Below are positions 35,713-45,411 of a stretch of DNA of 64,000 nucleotides, one piece after another (the first letter of the stretch is position 1; every line of letters starts with the position of its first letter). The position numbers and the translations under genes were made by a program. The DNA is from Streptomyces sp. Tue6028 (GTDB lineage Bacteria > Actinomycetota > Actinomycetes > Streptomycetales > Streptomycetaceae), in the NCBI RefSeq assembly GCF_002300165.1, contig NZ_MLCE01000021.1, positions 310,001 to 374,000 on the forward strand. Reading direction: 5' to 3'. The notes beneath the pieces are model-generated. The model did not search any database and was not told the DNA's origin. It saw only the letters and a program-made list of their open reading frames with translations.

Positions 35713-37059
35713 GTGACCGAGACGACCCAGACGCAGATGACGCCGCCGGGCAGGGCCAAGCCCCGCAGCCCGGAGTTCAGGCTGGCCGCGGACGCCCTGC
35801 GCGGGCTGCGCCAGGACCTGTTCCACGACGCCTTCGCCTACCGCCCGCTCCCGCGCATGCGAGTGGACGGCCCCGTCACCCGCCGCCTGCCCCAGGGGAT
35901 ACGGCAGTACGCGGTCTGGACGCCGCACGCGGCAGTGGCGGCGATCGGCCTGGTGGCGATGATCGCGGCCACCGCCGAAGGCGACGGCCGCGGCGGAATC
36001 GGCCTCCCGATCTGCGCCCTCCTCGCCCTGCTCCCGGTCCTGGCCACACTGATCCGCCCCGTGGGCGCCTTCTGGTTCTCCCTCGCGGCAACCCCCGTGG
36101 CCGCGGTGTTCAGCGACTCCTGGAGCGACTGGCCGTGGATGCCGGGCGCCTTCGTCGCCCATGTGTCGGTGCTGACGGTCGTGGCCCTGCGCTCACGCCC
36201 TCGCACCGCCGCATGGATGTGGCTGCTCACCGCCGCGTACGGACTGACCGCGGAGACCCTCTTCGGCGCGGGCCACTTCAGTGACAACACCATGCCGCTG
36301 CTGTTCGTCTCGGCCCTGGCCCTCCTGGTCGTCACGGTCCTGCACATACGACGCACGGCGGAGCAGGAGGTGACCGCCCAGCAGTCCGAGACGGCACAGG
36401 AGCGTTCCAAGCGTGCGCTGCTGGAGGAGCGCACGACTATCGCCCGGGAGCTGCACGACGTCGTGGCCCACCACATGTCGGTGGTCGCCATCCAGGCGGA
36501 GGCCGCCCCGTACCGCGTGGAGAACGCCCCGCCGGAGCTGGAGCAGGCCTTCCGCACCATCCGGGAGAACGCGGTGGCGGCGCTCACCGAGCTGCGCCGC
36601 GTACTGGGCGTGGTCCGCGCCGAGGACTACGAGGCCCCGGACGCCCCGCAGCCCACGCTCGCCGACCTGGACGCCCTCCTGGCGAATGTGCGGGAGGCGG
36701 GTCTGACGGTGGACAAGGTGGTCACGGGCGCGGTGCGCGAGCTTCCGCAGGGCGTCGAGCTGTCGGCGTACCGAATAGTCCAGGAGGCCCTGAGCAACGC
36801 GCTGCGGCACGCGCCGGGCGCGGTCGCCCGAGTGGAGATCGGCTACGTCCTCGGCGGGCTGGGCCTGCGTATAGTCAACGGCCCCGCACCGGCGACGAGT
36901 CTGGAGAAGTCCACGCACGGCGCGGGGCACGGCATCACCGGCATGCGCGAGCGGGTCACGATGCTGGACGGTGAGATGACGACGGGCGGCACGGACGACG
37001 GGGGCTATGAGGTCACGGTGTTCCTGCCGGTGCCGGCCGCGGAGGAGGAGACCGGATGA
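35713..37059 (+). CDS. NarL-type sensor histidine kinase (paralogue)
   Basis: 448 residues. The N-terminus (VTETTQTQMTPPG) leads to five or six membrane segments, then HisKA_3 with ERTTIARELHDVVAHHMSVV (phospho-acceptor His 248) and an HATPase with SAYRIVQEALSNALRHAPGA and GAGHGITGMRERVTML. GTG 35713 lies 7 bp after TACCGT, a possible -10, so the transcript could be leaderless; a TTG at 35707 is an alternative start. It overlaps its response regulator by 4 bp. Kinase core and partner closely match the preceding pair, indicating duplication. Confidence 0.9.
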   Translation: MTETTQTQMTPPGRAKPRSPEFRLAADALRGLRQDLFHDAFAYRPLPRMRVDGPVTRRLPQGIRQYAVWTPHAAVAAIGLVAMIAATAEGDGRGGIGLPICALLALLPVLATLIRPVGAFWFSLAATPVAAVFSDSWSDWPWMPGAFVAHVSVLTVVALRSRPRTAAWMWLLTAAYGLTAETLFGAGHFSDNTMPLLFVSALALLVVTVLHIRRTAEQEVTAQQSETAQERSKRALLEERTTIARELHDVVAHHMSVVAIQAEAAPYRVENAPPELEQAFRTIRENAVAALTELRRVLGVVRAEDYEAPDAPQPTLADLDALLANVREAGLTVDKVVTGAVRELPQGVELSAYRIVQEALSNALRHAPGAVARVEIGYVLGGLGLRIVNGPAPATSLEKSTHGAGHGITGMRERVTMLDGEMTTGGTDDGGYEVTVFLPVPAAEEETG

Positions 37060-37730
37060 CGGACGGCCCCATCCGGGTCCTGATAGCGGACGACCAGGTG
37101 ATGGTCCGCGAGGGCTTCTCCGTCCTGCTGGGCGCGATGCCGGACATCGAGGTGGTCGGTGAGGCGGTCAACGGCAGGGAGGCGGTGGAGCGGGTCCGTG
37201 ACCTGGCGCCGGACGTCGTGCTGATGGACGTCCGCATGCCGGAGATGAACGGGCTGGAGGCGACCCGGGAGATCGTCGCCGCGGACAGTTCCGCGAAGGT
37301 GCTGGTCCTGACGACGTTCGACCTCGACGAGTACGTGTACCAGGCGCTGCGCGCGGGGGCCTCCGGCTTCCTGCTGAAGGATGCCTCGGCACGCCAGCTC
37401 GCCGACGGGGTGAGGGTGGTCGCGTCGGGGGAGGCGTTGCTGGCCCCGTCCGTCACGAAGCGGCTGATCACCGAGTTCTCCAGGCTCGCGGACGCGCCCC
37501 GGCTTCCGGCCACGGCGCACGCGGCGTACGGGGATCTGACCGAGCGGGAGACGGAGGTGCTGGTCCTCATCGCCCAGGGCCTGTCGAACTCCGAGATCGC
37601 GGAGCGTCTCGTGGTCGCCGAGTCCACGATCAAGACCCATGTGAGCCGCATCCTGGTGAAGCTGGGGCTGCGCGACCGTACCCAGGCGGCGGTGTTCGCG
37701 TACGAGGCCAGGCTGGTCACCCCCAGGTGA
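37056..37730 (+). CDS. NarL/FixJ-type response regulator (paralogue)
   Basis: 224 residues. Receiver with IRVLIADDQVMVREGFSVLL, phospho-acceptor Asp 58 in VVLMDVRMPEMNG, and FLLKDASARQL. LuxR HTH with LTERETEVLVLIAQGLSNSEIAERLVVAESTIKTHVSRILVKLGLRDR. Highly similar to the regulator at 34.9-35.6 kb. The recognition helices are nearly the same (VVAEQTVKTHVGRI versus VVAESTIKTHVSRI), so the two may share target sites. Confidence 0.93.
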   Translation: MTDGPIRVLIADDQVMVREGFSVLLGAMPDIEVVGEAVNGREAVERVRDLAPDVVLMDVRMPEMNGLEATREIVAADSSAKVLVLTTFDLDEYVYQALRAGASGFLLKDASARQLADGVRVVASGEALLAPSVTKRLITEFSRLADAPRLPATAHAAYGDLTERETEVLVLIAQGLSNSEIAERLVVAESTIKTHVSRILVKLGLRDRTQAAVFAYEARLVTPR

Positions 37731-37976
37731 CCCGCTCGCGGAACTGCCCTGCCCCCACCGAGCCGCGCCGCAGCCCACAAACCTGAGCGCCCCCAAAGCC
37801 GCCCTGCCCACTCCACGGCTGCCCTGCTCCGCTCGCAATGCCGCTCCGCCCCCCCGAAGCTTCTCCGCCCCACTCGCCATGCCGCCCTGCCCACTCCAAA
37901 GCCGTCATGCCTCCCGAGGTCCCCCCGAACCAAGACCCCCCTGTTCAGAGCGCTCGTGCCGGGCTAGCGTCCGTTC

Positions 37977-39197
37977 ATGGCAGCTTTGGAGATTCCGCAG
38001 TCCTTCGACCCGTGGGACCAGGCGTTCGTGGCGGACCCGTACCCGGCGTACGAGGAGTTGCGGGCGCGCGGCCGGGTGCACTACTACGAGCCCACCGACC
38101 AGTGGCTGGTGCCGCACCACGCGGACGTGTCGGCATTGCTGCGGGACCGCCGGCTGGGCCGGACGTATCAGCACCGGTTCACGCACGAGGACTTCGGGCG
38201 GACGGCGCCGCCGCCGGAGCACGAGCCGTTCCACGTGCTGAACGACCACGGGATGCTGGACCTGGAGCCCCCGGACCACACGCGTATCCGGCGGCTGGTG
38301 TCGAAGGCGTTCACGCCGCGCACCGTGGAGCGGCTGAAGCCGTATGTGGACCAGTTGGCGGGTGAGCTGGTCGAGCGGCTGGTGGCGGCGGGCGGCGGCG
38401 ATCTGCTGTCCGATGTCGCCGAGCCCCTGCCGGTGGCGGTGATCGCGGAGATGCTGGGCATCCCGGAGTCGGACCGGGCGCCGTTGCGGCCCTGGTCGGC
38501 GGACATCTGCGGGATGTACGAGCTGAACCCGTCCGAGGAGACGGCGGCGAAGGCGGTGCGCGCGTCGGTCGAGTTCACCGAGTATCTGACGGAGCTGATC
38601 GAGGCGCGCCGCAAGGAGCCGGGGGACGATCTGATCTCGGGTCTCATCGCGGCCCATGACGAGGGCGACCGGCTCACCGAGCAGGAGATGATCTCGACCT
38701 GCGTGCTGCTGCTGAACGCGGGGCACGAGGCGACGGTCAACGCCACGGTGAACGGCTGGTGGGCACTGTTCCGCAACCCGGGCCAGCTGGCGGCGCTGCG
38801 CGCGGACCACGGATTGATCCCCCGGGCGGTGGAGGAGCTGATGCGTTACGACACTCCGCTTCAGCTCTTCGAGCGCTGGGTGCTCGACGAGATCGAGATC
38901 GACGGTACGACGATCCCCCGCGGGGCGGAGATCGCGATGCTCTTCGGGTCGGCGAACCACGACCCGGCGGTCTTCGCGGCGCCGGGCGATCTGGACCTGA
39001 CCCGCACGGACAACCCGCACATCTCGTTCAGCGCCGGTATCCACTACTGCATCGGTGCGCCGTTGGCCCGTATCGAACTGGCGGCGTCCATGGGTGCGTT
39101 GCTGGCGAAGGCCCCGACGCTGGACCTCGCCGAGGAGCCGTCGCGGAAGCCGAATTTCGTGATCAGGGGGCTGGAGTCCCTGAGGGTGCAGGTCTGA
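37977..39197 (+). CDS. Cytochrome P450 (CYP107-like)
   Basis: 406 residues, soluble bacterial class I P450. The I-helix is LLLNAGHEATVN (oxygen-activating Thr 253), the heme loop is FSAGIHYCIGAPLARIE with axial Cys 358, and EPPDHTRIRRLVSKAFTPRT is the C-helix signature. The family usually has AGxET(T/S); here the residue before Thr is Ala. It hydroxylates an unknown substrate with external ferredoxin partners, none encoded nearby. From memory the S. coelicolor gene at this position is CYP107U1. ATG 37977 is used. The 246 bp upstream contain only a short C-rich direct repeat (37798-37815 and 37881-37898). Confidence 0.93.
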   Translation: MAALEIPQSFDPWDQAFVADPYPAYEELRARGRVHYYEPTDQWLVPHHADVSALLRDRRLGRTYQHRFTHEDFGRTAPPPEHEPFHVLNDHGMLDLEPPDHTRIRRLVSKAFTPRTVERLKPYVDQLAGELVERLVAAGGGDLLSDVAEPLPVAVIAEMLGIPESDRAPLRPWSADICGMYELNPSEETAAKAVRASVEFTEYLTELIEARRKEPGDDLISGLIAAHDEGDRLTEQEMISTCVLLLNAGHEATVNATVNGWWALFRNPGQLAALRADHGLIPRAVEELMRYDTPLQLFERWVLDEIEIDGTTIPRGAEIAMLFGSANHDPAVFAAPGDLDLTRTDNPHISFSAGIHYCIGAPLARIELAASMGALLAKAPTLDLAEEPSRKPNFVIRGLESLRVQV

Positions 39198-39270
39198 CAC
39201 CGTCGCCCCGCGCGCCTGCACGGGTGAGTGTCCGTGCAGGCGCTCAGGAACGCGGGGACTCAGCGCCGGC

Positions 39271-40881
39271 TCAGGTGCTCAGGTCGCGCCGGCGGAGACC
39301 GGCAAGGCCTGTCGCCGTGGCCGCGGCGGCGATCCCCGTGAGGACGAGCAGCGGTGTCCAGGCCATGTCGCCGCCGGGCAGCTTGGGGAGATGCCCGAAG
39401 GGGGAGAGGTCCATGACGGTCTGCGGGATGTTCAGGGCAGGGCCGATCCAGCCGAGCAGGAGCGCGAGCCCGGCGGCACCCCAGGCCCCGGGGGCCAGGA
39501 GGGGGGAGAGGCCGTACAGGAGGGCGGCGAGTCCGCCGAGGGTCCAGATCGCGGGGAGTTGGACGAGGCAGGCGCCGAGGATGGGGCCGAGTTCGGCTCC
39601 GTAGCCGAGGGCGAGTCCGAAGCCGCCCAGCAGCATGATGAGGACGCTGCCGCCGAAGGCGATGGTGAGGTGGCCGAGGGCCCAGCGCAGGCGGCCGACC
39701 GCGTTCGCCAGCACCGGTTCGGCACGCTGCGAGGTCTCTTCGCCGTGCAGTCGCAGTACGGAGGAGACGATGTAGAGGGCGGCGACCATGCCCAGCATGT
39801 TGACCATCGTGGCGAGGAAGGCGTCCGTGATCCCGCTCTGTCCGCCCATCCGCTCGATGATCTCGCGGGTCTTGTCGTTGTCGCCGACGAGGTCGGAGGC
39901 TCCCTTGGTGATCCCGCCGAAGGCGGCTCCGGCGGCGAGGAATCCCAGGCTCCAGCCGAGCAGGGCGCCGCGCTGCAGGCGCAGGGCGAGCGCTCCGGCC
40001 GTGCGGAGGCGTCCCGTGGCGGGGCCGGGCCGGGTGGGCAGGAAGCTCATGCCGATGTCGCGGCGGCCGGCGAGTTCGTAGGCGACGGCGCCCTGTACGA
40101 GGGCCGCGGCGGCGAACAGCAGGAGCACCCACCAGCGTTCGTCGGCGAAGGAGCGCAGTTCCTCCAGCCAGCCGACGGGTGAGATCCAGGTGAGTACGGA
40201 CGAGCCGTCGGCGGTGGCGGAGTCCCCGGCGGCCTTGAGGACGAAGGCGGCGCCGAGCAGCCCTCCGGTGAGCCCTTTCGCGAGCCGTGCGCTCTCGGTC
40301 AGCTGGGCGACGATCGCCGCCATGGTGGCGAAGACCATGCCGACCCCGGCGACGGCGAGCCCCAGCGCCAGTGCTCCGGGACCGCCCTGTCCGGCGAGGC
40401 CGCCGGCGATCAGCAGGGCGAGGGCGCCGTTGGCGACGAGGGCCGCGAGCAGCGCGGCGGTGAGCGGGGCGCGCCGTCCGACCATGGCGGACGAGATGAG
40501 TTCCTGGCGTCCGGTCTCCTCCTCGTCGCGGGTGTGCCGGACGACGATGAGCAGGCTCATGATCGCGGCGAACACTCCGGCGTAGCCGCCGATGCGCCAG
40601 GCGGTGAGTCCGCCGAGGGTGTCGCTGAACACCGGCCCGTAGGTGGCGCGCAAGGAGCTGTTGGTGAGCATCTGCCGTGCCACGTCGGCGCGTTCGGCGG
40701 CGGTGCCGTAGATGGACTTGAGGGAGTTCGGCATGGAGACGACGAGCAGGCCGATGACGCCGACCCACAGCGGCATCATCAGGCGGTCGCGGCGCAGCGC
40801 GAATCTCAGCAGGGTGGCGGTGCCCGCGAGTTGACGGGACCCGCCGGGCCGGGTGGCGAAGCGCGCGGTGGCGGTGGTCAT
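39271..40881 (-). CDS. ABC-2-type exporter permease
   Basis: 536 residues with about twelve hydrophobic segments. [21 protein letters not shown] and the extracytoplasmic stretch [18 protein letters not shown] open the first half, and [18 protein letters not shown] separates it from the second. It fits the large two-half permeases of Streptomyces antibiotic exporters (TnrB2/ABC-2). ATG 40881 overlaps the ATPase stop as ATGA, so subunits are co-translated. Substrate unknown; likely a drug or lipid given the divergent MarR-type gene. Confidence 0.88.
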   Translation of the reverse strand: MTTATARFATRPGGSRQLAGTATLLRFALRRDRLMMPLWVGVIGLLVVSMPNSLKSIYGTAAERADVARQMLTNSSLRATYGPVFSDTLGGLTAWRIGGYAGVFAAIMSLLIVVRHTRDEEETGRQELISSAMVGRRAPLTAALLAALVANGALALLIAGGLAGQGGPGALALGLAVAGVGMVFATMAAIVAQLTESARLAKGLTGGLLGAAFVLKAAGDSATADGSSVLTWISPVGWLEELRSFADERWWVLLLFAAAALVQGAVAYELAGRRDIGMSFLPTRPGPATGRLRTAGALALRLQRGALLGWSLGFLAAGAAFGGITKGASDLVGDNDKTREIIERMGGQSGITDAFLATMVNMLGMVAALYIVSSVLRLHGEETSQRAEPVLANAVGRLRWALGHLTIAFGGSVLIMLLGGFGLALGYGAELGPILGACLVQLPAIWTLGGLAALLYGLSPLLAPGAWGAAGLALLLGWIGPALNIPQTVMDLSPFGHLPKLPGGDMAWTPLLVLTGIAAAATATGLAGLRRRDLST

Positions 40882-41816
40882 CGGGTGACCGCCTTCGCCG
40901 ACGTCGACGTGGACGTGGGGGCGGTCTCGGTCGCGTCGTCCTGGTAGTGCCTCAGGAAGAGTTCTTCCAGGGTGGGGGGTGTCGAGGTCAGCGACCGTAC
41001 GCCCGAGGCGGTCAGGGACCGCAGGACGGCGTCGAGCTTGTCGGTGTCGACCTGGAGTTTGACGCGCAGGCCCTGGACGTCGAGGTCGTGGACGCCGGGC
41101 AGGTGCGCGAGCCCGTCGGGCGGGCCGGCGAGTTCGGCCGTGATGCTGGTCCGGGTGAGGTGGCGCAGGTCGGCCAGGGAGCCGGTCTCGACGGTGACGC
41201 CCTTGCGGATGATGCTCACCCGGTCGCAGAGCTCCTCGACCTCGCTGAGGATGTGGGACGACAGCAGAACGGTGCGGCCGCGGGCGCGTTCCTCCTCGAC
41301 GCAGCCCTGGAAGACCTCTTCCATCAGCGGGTCGAGGCCGGAGGTGGGCTCGTCGAGGATCAGCAGGTCGACGTCCGAGGCGAAGGCGGCGACGAGGGCG
41401 ACCTTCTGGCGGTTCCCCTTGGAGTAGGTGCGCCCCTTCTTGGTCGGGTCGAGCTCGAAGCGTTCGATCAGGTCGGCGCGCCGGGCCGGGTCCAGGCCGC
41501 CGCGCAGCCGCCCGTACAGATCGATGACCTCGCCGCCGGACAGGTTGCGCCACAGCGTCACGTCACCGGGGACGTAGGCGACGTGCCGGTGGAGTTCCAC
41601 CGCGTCGGCCCACGGGTCGCGGCCCAGCAGCTGTGCGGCGCCCGAGTCGGCGCGGAGCAGGCCGAGCAGGACGCGGATGGTGGTGGACTTCCCGGCGCCG
41701 TTCGGGCCGAGGAAGCCGTGCACCTCGCCGGCCTCGACTTCCAGGTCGAGGCCGGCCAGGGCGTGGGTGCTGCCGAACGACTTGTGCAGTCCGGAGACGG
41801 TGATTGCCTTCGTCAT
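40878..41816 (-). CDS. ABC transporter ATP-binding protein
   Basis: 312 residues. Walker [17 protein letters not shown] (about 36-51), Q-loop near [11 protein letters not shown], signature-like [15 protein letters not shown], Walker [14 protein letters not shown] and H-loop VLLSSHIL. The roughly 90-residue C-terminal extension ([16 protein letters not shown] ...) is that of DrrA-type exporter ATPases. It drives the permease encoded downstream. ATG 41816 lies 21 bp from a 16-bp palindrome, so binding there should block initiation. Confidence 0.93.
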   Translation of the reverse strand: MTKAITVSGLHKSFGSTHALAGLDLEVEAGEVHGFLGPNGAGKSTTIRVLLGLLRADSGAAQLLGRDPWADAVELHRHVAYVPGDVTLWRNLSGGEVIDLYGRLRGGLDPARRADLIERFELDPTKKGRTYSKGNRQKVALVAAFASDVDLLILDEPTSGLDPLMEEVFQGCVEEERARGRTVLLSSHILSEVEELCDRVSIIRKGVTVETGSLADLRHLTRTSITAELAGPPDGLAHLPGVHDLDVQGLRVKLQVDTDKLDAVLRSLTASGVRSLTSTPPTLEELFLRHYQDDATETAPTSTSTSAKAVTR

Positions 41817-41836
41817 GTTTCAGAACGTACGCTTCT

Positions 41837-41852
41837 TTCAGAAATTTGTGAA
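41837..41852 (-). promoter_or_regulatory. Candidate GbsR/MarR operator between the ABC operon and its regulator
   Basis: TTCAGAAATTTGTGAA, a palindrome TTCAnAAATTTnTGAA at 14 of 16 positions, in a strikingly AT-rich patch. TTTCAGAA also recurs 18 bp away (41818-41825 and 41836-41843). Confidence 0.65.
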
Positions 41853-41932
41853 GTTAAGGAAGAGTAGAAATGCCGGATACACTGAGTGGTGGTGCGCGGC
41901 CGGCGGGGGACGAGCAGGGGAGATGATCCGGG

Positions 41933-42430
41933 ATGACCGAAGCCATGGCGGGCCGGCGGGACGCGGGGGCGGTCTCCGAGTTCGTCGAGAGCTTCGCGGC
42001 GCAGCTCGTCGAGGCCGGCATGCAGCGGATGCCCGCCCGTGTCTTCGCGGCCCTGCTCTCCTCCGACACCGGCGCCCTGACCTCCGCCGAACTCGGCGAA
42101 CAGCTGCAGATCAGCCCGGCCGCGGTCTCCGGTGCCGTGCGCTATCTCGCCCAGCAGCACATGGTCTCGCGCGAGCGTGAGCCCGGCTCACGGCGCGAGC
42201 GCTACCGCGTGCACAGCGACCAGTGGTACGAGGCGATCACCAACCGGGAGGCGGTCCTCAAACGCTGGCAGTACGCCTTGCGCGACGGCGTCGACCGACT
42301 CGGCGCCGAGACGCCGGCGGGCCGGCGGATCGCCGAGACCCTGGCGTTCTTCGACTTCATCGACGGCGAGATCTCCCAGATGATGGACCGCTGGCGCGCC
42401 CACCGGGAAAAGCACTTCGGCAACGGTTGA
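41933..42430 (+). CDS. GbsR/MarR-family transcriptional regulator
   Basis: 165 residues. SEFVESFAAQLVEAGMQRMPARVFAALLSSDTGALTSAELGEQLQISPAAVSGAVRYLAQQHMVSREREPGSRRERYRV is the winged HTH of the GbsR type (N-terminal 90 residues), followed by helices for dimerisation (VLKRWQYALRDGVDRLG, FFDFIDGEISQMMDRWR). Divergent from the ABC exporter operon, 116 bp between starts, with one palindrome in the gap. It most probably represses the exporter and is relieved by its substrate. ATG 41933 is the first start after GGGGAGATG. Confidence 0.88.
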   Translation: MTEAMAGRRDAGAVSEFVESFAAQLVEAGMQRMPARVFAALLSSDTGALTSAELGEQLQISPAAVSGAVRYLAQQHMVSREREPGSRRERYRVHSDQWYEAITNREAVLKRWQYALRDGVDRLGAETPAGRRIAETLAFFDFIDGEISQMMDRWRAHREKHFGNG

Positions 42431-42513
42431 AGCCCACCGGCACCCCGCCTCGCCCGCAATGACCGCACCCCGGACGCACCCGCACCCGTAAGCCACCCGG
42501 GACTGGACCGGAT

Positions 42514-42555
42514 CGGCCTGGACGGCCTCGTCCTCAATCGCCGGACGGGCTGAGG
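42514..42555 (+). repeat. Dispersed 41-bp intergenic repeat, copy C
   Basis: CGGCCTGGACGGCCTCGTCC + TCAATCGCCGGACGGGCTGAGG; same core as the copies at 29.3, 52.7, 52.8 and 52.9 kb. Confidence 0.85.
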
Positions 42556-42650
42556 GGTTGCTCTCTGCCCTCAAGGCGGGACGGAACTGCCGCCGGACCG
42601 GACGGGAGCTGCCGTCGGGCGGGCCGCTGGCTGGACCTCAGCCCCCCTCG

Positions 42651-42814
42651 CACCCGCAGTCGCGCTCTCACCGAAGGGGCCGTGCCGGTGAATCAAATGC
42701 CCGTTGCGGACAGCACCACGCACCCACTGAGGCCCTACCAGCACCGCCCCGCACAAGGGCTGCAACGGGCGGATCACCGGCACGGACCCGACCCACCCAC
42801 CGGACAGACGGCGA
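42651..42814 (+). repeat. Hairpin-forming dispersed element, copy 1
   Basis: About 164 bp matching 53025-53184. Outer arms GCCGTGCCGGTG (42679-42690) and CACCGGCACGG (42775-42785), inner arms GCCCGTTGC (42699-42707) and GCAACGGGC (42762-42770). The loop differs between copies while both stems are identical. Confidence 0.8.
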
Positions 42815-42984
42815 CCCACCCACCGGCCGGTCGGCGACCCACCCACCGGACACACGGCGCCCACCCACCGGACCGGAGGCAACCGACCCACCCACCGGCC
42901 CGGCGGCAAACCCACCGGACCGACCGGTGGCGACAAGACCCACCCATCGGCCCGGCCGCCACCCACCGGCAGACCCCCCGACCT

Positions 42985-43842
42985 CTACGGGAACCCCAGC
43001 GGCAGGGTCAGCCCCCACGCCTCCTCCCGAACGGTCCACGTCCGCGTCCGCACGGGCCCGGACACCACCGCGTCCGCCCGGTACCGGAAGTCCGCCCCCG
43101 ACACGGTGACCCGCCGCCCGAACGCGCGCAGCGGGACGACGGCGGCCCCGTCCGTGGCGGGCCGCACCTCCACCTCCGCACCGCCGGGCCCCCCGGGCGT
43201 CACCGACACCGCCTCCACCGGCTGGTCCAGATCGACGACCGTCACCCCGTCGACCTCGACCCGGAGCCGGGTCGCCCCGGGCCCGGGCATCGCAGCCGTG
43301 CGGGCGGGCCGCGAGGCGAGCGTGCGGACCAGTGACTGGCAGGTGCGCAGCCAGGCGTGGGAGGCCGCCTCCGGGGCGACGCCCGCCGCCGTGGGAACCG
43401 GGGCGGGCGCGGACGGGATGCGGAGCGTGCCGAGGACGACGCCGTCGCTGTCGTCCACGAGCAGGTCGAGCCGCCGTTCGGACCCGTCGAGCACGGCCCG
43501 CGCCGCGGCCACCGCCCCGGTGGGCACGCCGAGGGACCGCGCGAGCGACAGCACGCCGCCGACGGGCACCATCGACAGCGCGCACACCCCCAGCTCGCGG
43601 CGCCGGTGCAAAAGGGACACCGCGCGCATCAGGGTACGGTCGTCGCCGACCACCACGGGCCGCCGCGTGCCCCTGCGGGCCAGTGCGCGGGCGAATTCCT
43701 CGGGCCCGTCCGGCAGGCACACCTTCGTCGCCGCACCCGCGCTGAGCACGTCTTTCGCGATCCGTACAGACTCGCCGTCCGTCCGACGGGCGACCGGGTC
43801 GATGACCACCAGGAGCTGGTCGGAAGCCGCCACCTCGGTCAT
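42985..43842 (-). CDS. Diacylglycerol kinase-like protein with degenerate catalytic motifs
   Basis: 285 residues. [62 protein letters not shown] and [10 protein letters not shown] align with the diacylglycerol/lipid kinase catalytic domain. The hallmark GGDGT is replaced by VGDDRT and PxGTGND by PVGGVLS, so ATP binding is doubtful. The C-terminal half keeps the beta-sandwich pattern ([35 protein letters not shown]). ATG 43842 has GAGGAAGCGAGG upstream; longer starts would run into the purA leader. It is divergent from purA. Function is uncertain. Confidence 0.75.
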   Translation of the reverse strand: MTEVAASDQLLVVIDPVARRTDGESVRIAKDVLSAGAATKVCLPDGPEEFARALARRGTRRPVVVGDDRTLMRAVSLLHRRRELGVCALSMVPVGGVLSLARSLGVPTGAVAAARAVLDGSERRLDLLVDDSDGVVLGTLRIPSAPAPVPTAAGVAPEAASHAWLRTCQSLVRTLASRPARTAAMPGPGATRLRVEVDGVTVVDLDQPVEAVSVTPGGPGGAEVEVRPATDGAAVVPLRAFGRRVTVSGADFRYRADAVVSGPVRTRTWTVREEAWGLTLPLGFP

Positions 43843-43875
43843 GCCTCGCTTCCTCGGGTAGCATCTTTGTGCAAG

Positions 43876-43903
43876 AGCCCCTTGCGCTATTGCGCCAGGG
43901 GCT
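43876..43903. promoter_or_regulatory. Hairpin in the purA / DGK-like divergent intergenic region
   Basis: AGCCCCT-T-GCGC-TATT-GCGC-C-AGGGGCT: an 11-bp stem with a single T/C mismatch and a TATT loop, 34 bp from the DGK-like start and 131 bp before purA. With divergent neighbours it cannot be an ordinary terminator, so a leader structure or regulator site is likelier. Confidence 0.5.
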
Positions 43904-44033
43904 TCGTCTATTCCGGGGCATCCGGTCCGACGGTCGCGGCCAAAGGAGGTCGCCGGCGTACGCAGCCGTACCGAAAAGCAGCCGCGTACGTCCCCGACCT
44001 TGGACATGCCCCGCCCGGAAGGGGTGTACGCCT

Positions 44034-45320
44034 GTGCCCGCACTTGTGCTGCTCGGTGCTCAGTGGGGTGACGAAGGCAAGGGAAAGGCCACCGACCTGC
44101 TCGGTGGATCTGTGGACTATGTGGTGCGCTACCAGGGCGGCAACAACGCCGGCCACACGGTGGTCGTGGGTGATCAGAAGTACGCCCTGCACCTCCTCCC
44201 TTCCGGGATCCTCACGCCGGAGTGCACGCCGGTGATCGGAAACGGAGTCGTCGTCGACCCGTCGGTCCTGTTCTCCGAGCTGAACGGACTGAACGAGCGC
44301 GGCGTCGACACGTCCAAGCTTCTGATCAGCGGAAACGCCCACATCATCACGCCGTACAACGTCACCGTCGACAAGGTGACGGAGCGCTTCCTCGGGAAGC
44401 GGAAGATCGGCACGACGGGGCGCGGCATCGGGCCGACGTACGCGGACAAGATCAACCGTGTCGGTATCCGCATCCAGGACCTGTACGACGAGTCGATCCT
44501 GACGCAGAAGGTCGAAGCGGCTCTCGAGGTCAAGAACCAGCTGCTCACCAAGCTGTACAACCGTCGCGCCATCGAGGCGGGCCAGGTCGTCGAGGAGCTG
44601 CTGGGCTACGCGGACCGGCTGAAGCCGTACGTCGCGGACACCGTCCTGATCCTCAACGAGGCTCTGGAGCAGGACAAGGTCGTGCTCTTCGAGGGCGGCC
44701 AGGGCACGCTGCTGGACATCGACCACGGCACGTATCCGTTCGTGACGTCGTCCAACCCGACCGCGGGCGGCGCCTGCACGGGCACGGGCGTGGGTCCGAC
44801 GAAGATCAGCCGGGTCATCGGCATCCTCAAGGCGTACACCACCCGCGTCGGCTCGGGTCCGTTCCCGACCGAGCTGTTCGACGAGGACGGCGAGGCGCTG
44901 CGCCGCATCGGTGGCGAGCGTGGTGTGACGACCGGCCGTGACCGGCGCTGCGGCTGGTTCGACGCGGTCATCGCCCGCTACGCGACGCGCGTGAACGGCC
45001 TGACCGACTTCTTCCTCACCAAGCTGGACGTGCTGACCGGCTGGGAGGAGATCCCGGTCTGCGTGGCGTACGAGATCGACGGCAAGCGCGTCGAGGAACT
45101 GCCCTACTCCCAGACGGACTTCCACCACGCGAAGCCGGTCTACGAGACGCTTCCGGGCTGGTCCGAGGACATCACGACGGCCAAGACGTTCGCGGATCTG
45201 CCGAAGAACGCGCAGGCGTACGTGAAGGCGCTCGAGGAGATGTCCGGTGCGCCGATCTCCGCGATCGGTGTCGGTCCGGGCCGCGACGAGACCATCGAGA
45301 TCAACTCGTTCATCGACTAA
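44034..45320 (+). CDS. purA: Adenylosuccinate synthetase
   Basis: 428 residues. Joins IMP and aspartate using GTP in AMP synthesis. [17 protein letters not shown] is the N-terminal GTP loop, [15 protein letters not shown] the IMP loop, [16 protein letters not shown] the switch, [28 protein letters not shown], and [16 protein letters not shown] the aspartate loop. GTG 44034 ([15 protein letters not shown]) is the standard start, preceded by GGAAGGGG. Divergent from the DGK-like gene; a 12-bp stem terminator follows. Confidence 0.97.
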   Translation: MPALVLLGAQWGDEGKGKATDLLGGSVDYVVRYQGGNNAGHTVVVGDQKYALHLLPSGILTPECTPVIGNGVVVDPSVLFSELNGLNERGVDTSKLLISGNAHIITPYNVTVDKVTERFLGKRKIGTTGRGIGPTYADKINRVGIRIQDLYDESILTQKVEAALEVKNQLLTKLYNRRAIEAGQVVEELLGYADRLKPYVADTVLILNEALEQDKVVLFEGGQGTLLDIDHGTYPFVTSSNPTAGGACTGTGVGPTKISRVIGILKAYTTRVGSGPFPTELFDEDGEALRRIGGERGVTTGRDRRCGWFDAVIARYATRVNGLTDFFLTKLDVLTGWEEIPVCVAYEIDGKRVEELPYSQTDFHHAKPVYETLPGWSEDITTAKTFADLPKNAQAYVKALEEMSGAPISAIGVGPGRDETIEINSFID

Positions 45321-45357
45321 GGCCCCTGGGCCCTTCACGGGTCCGTACGGCGTTCGC

Positions 45358-45395
45358 ACGCGCCCCCGGTCGGCTTCGGCCCGCCGGGGGCGCGT
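45358..45395 (+). terminator. purA terminator
   Basis: A perfect 12-bp stem ACGCGCCCCCGG / CCGGGGGCGCGT with a 14-nt loop, 37 bp after the purA stop. Confidence 0.8.
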
Positions 45396-45411
45396 CGCGT
45401 TTCCGCCGAAG

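Larger units (their letters stand above)
42431..42984. other. Non-coding region with two kinds of dispersed repeats
   Basis: 554 bp between two convergent genes holding a 41-bp unit (42514-42555), the first copy of the hairpin element (42651-42814) and then a degenerate tandem array of CCCACCCACCGG(A/C)C units to about 42975. No gene is supported; the long open frames here arise from the repeats. Confidence 0.65.

Noticed and set aside
42682-43335. Open frames rich in PTHPP/PPTG repeats
   Set aside because: They come from the CCCACCCACCGG tandem repeat and run antisense through the DGK-like gene; no ribosome binding site or domain.
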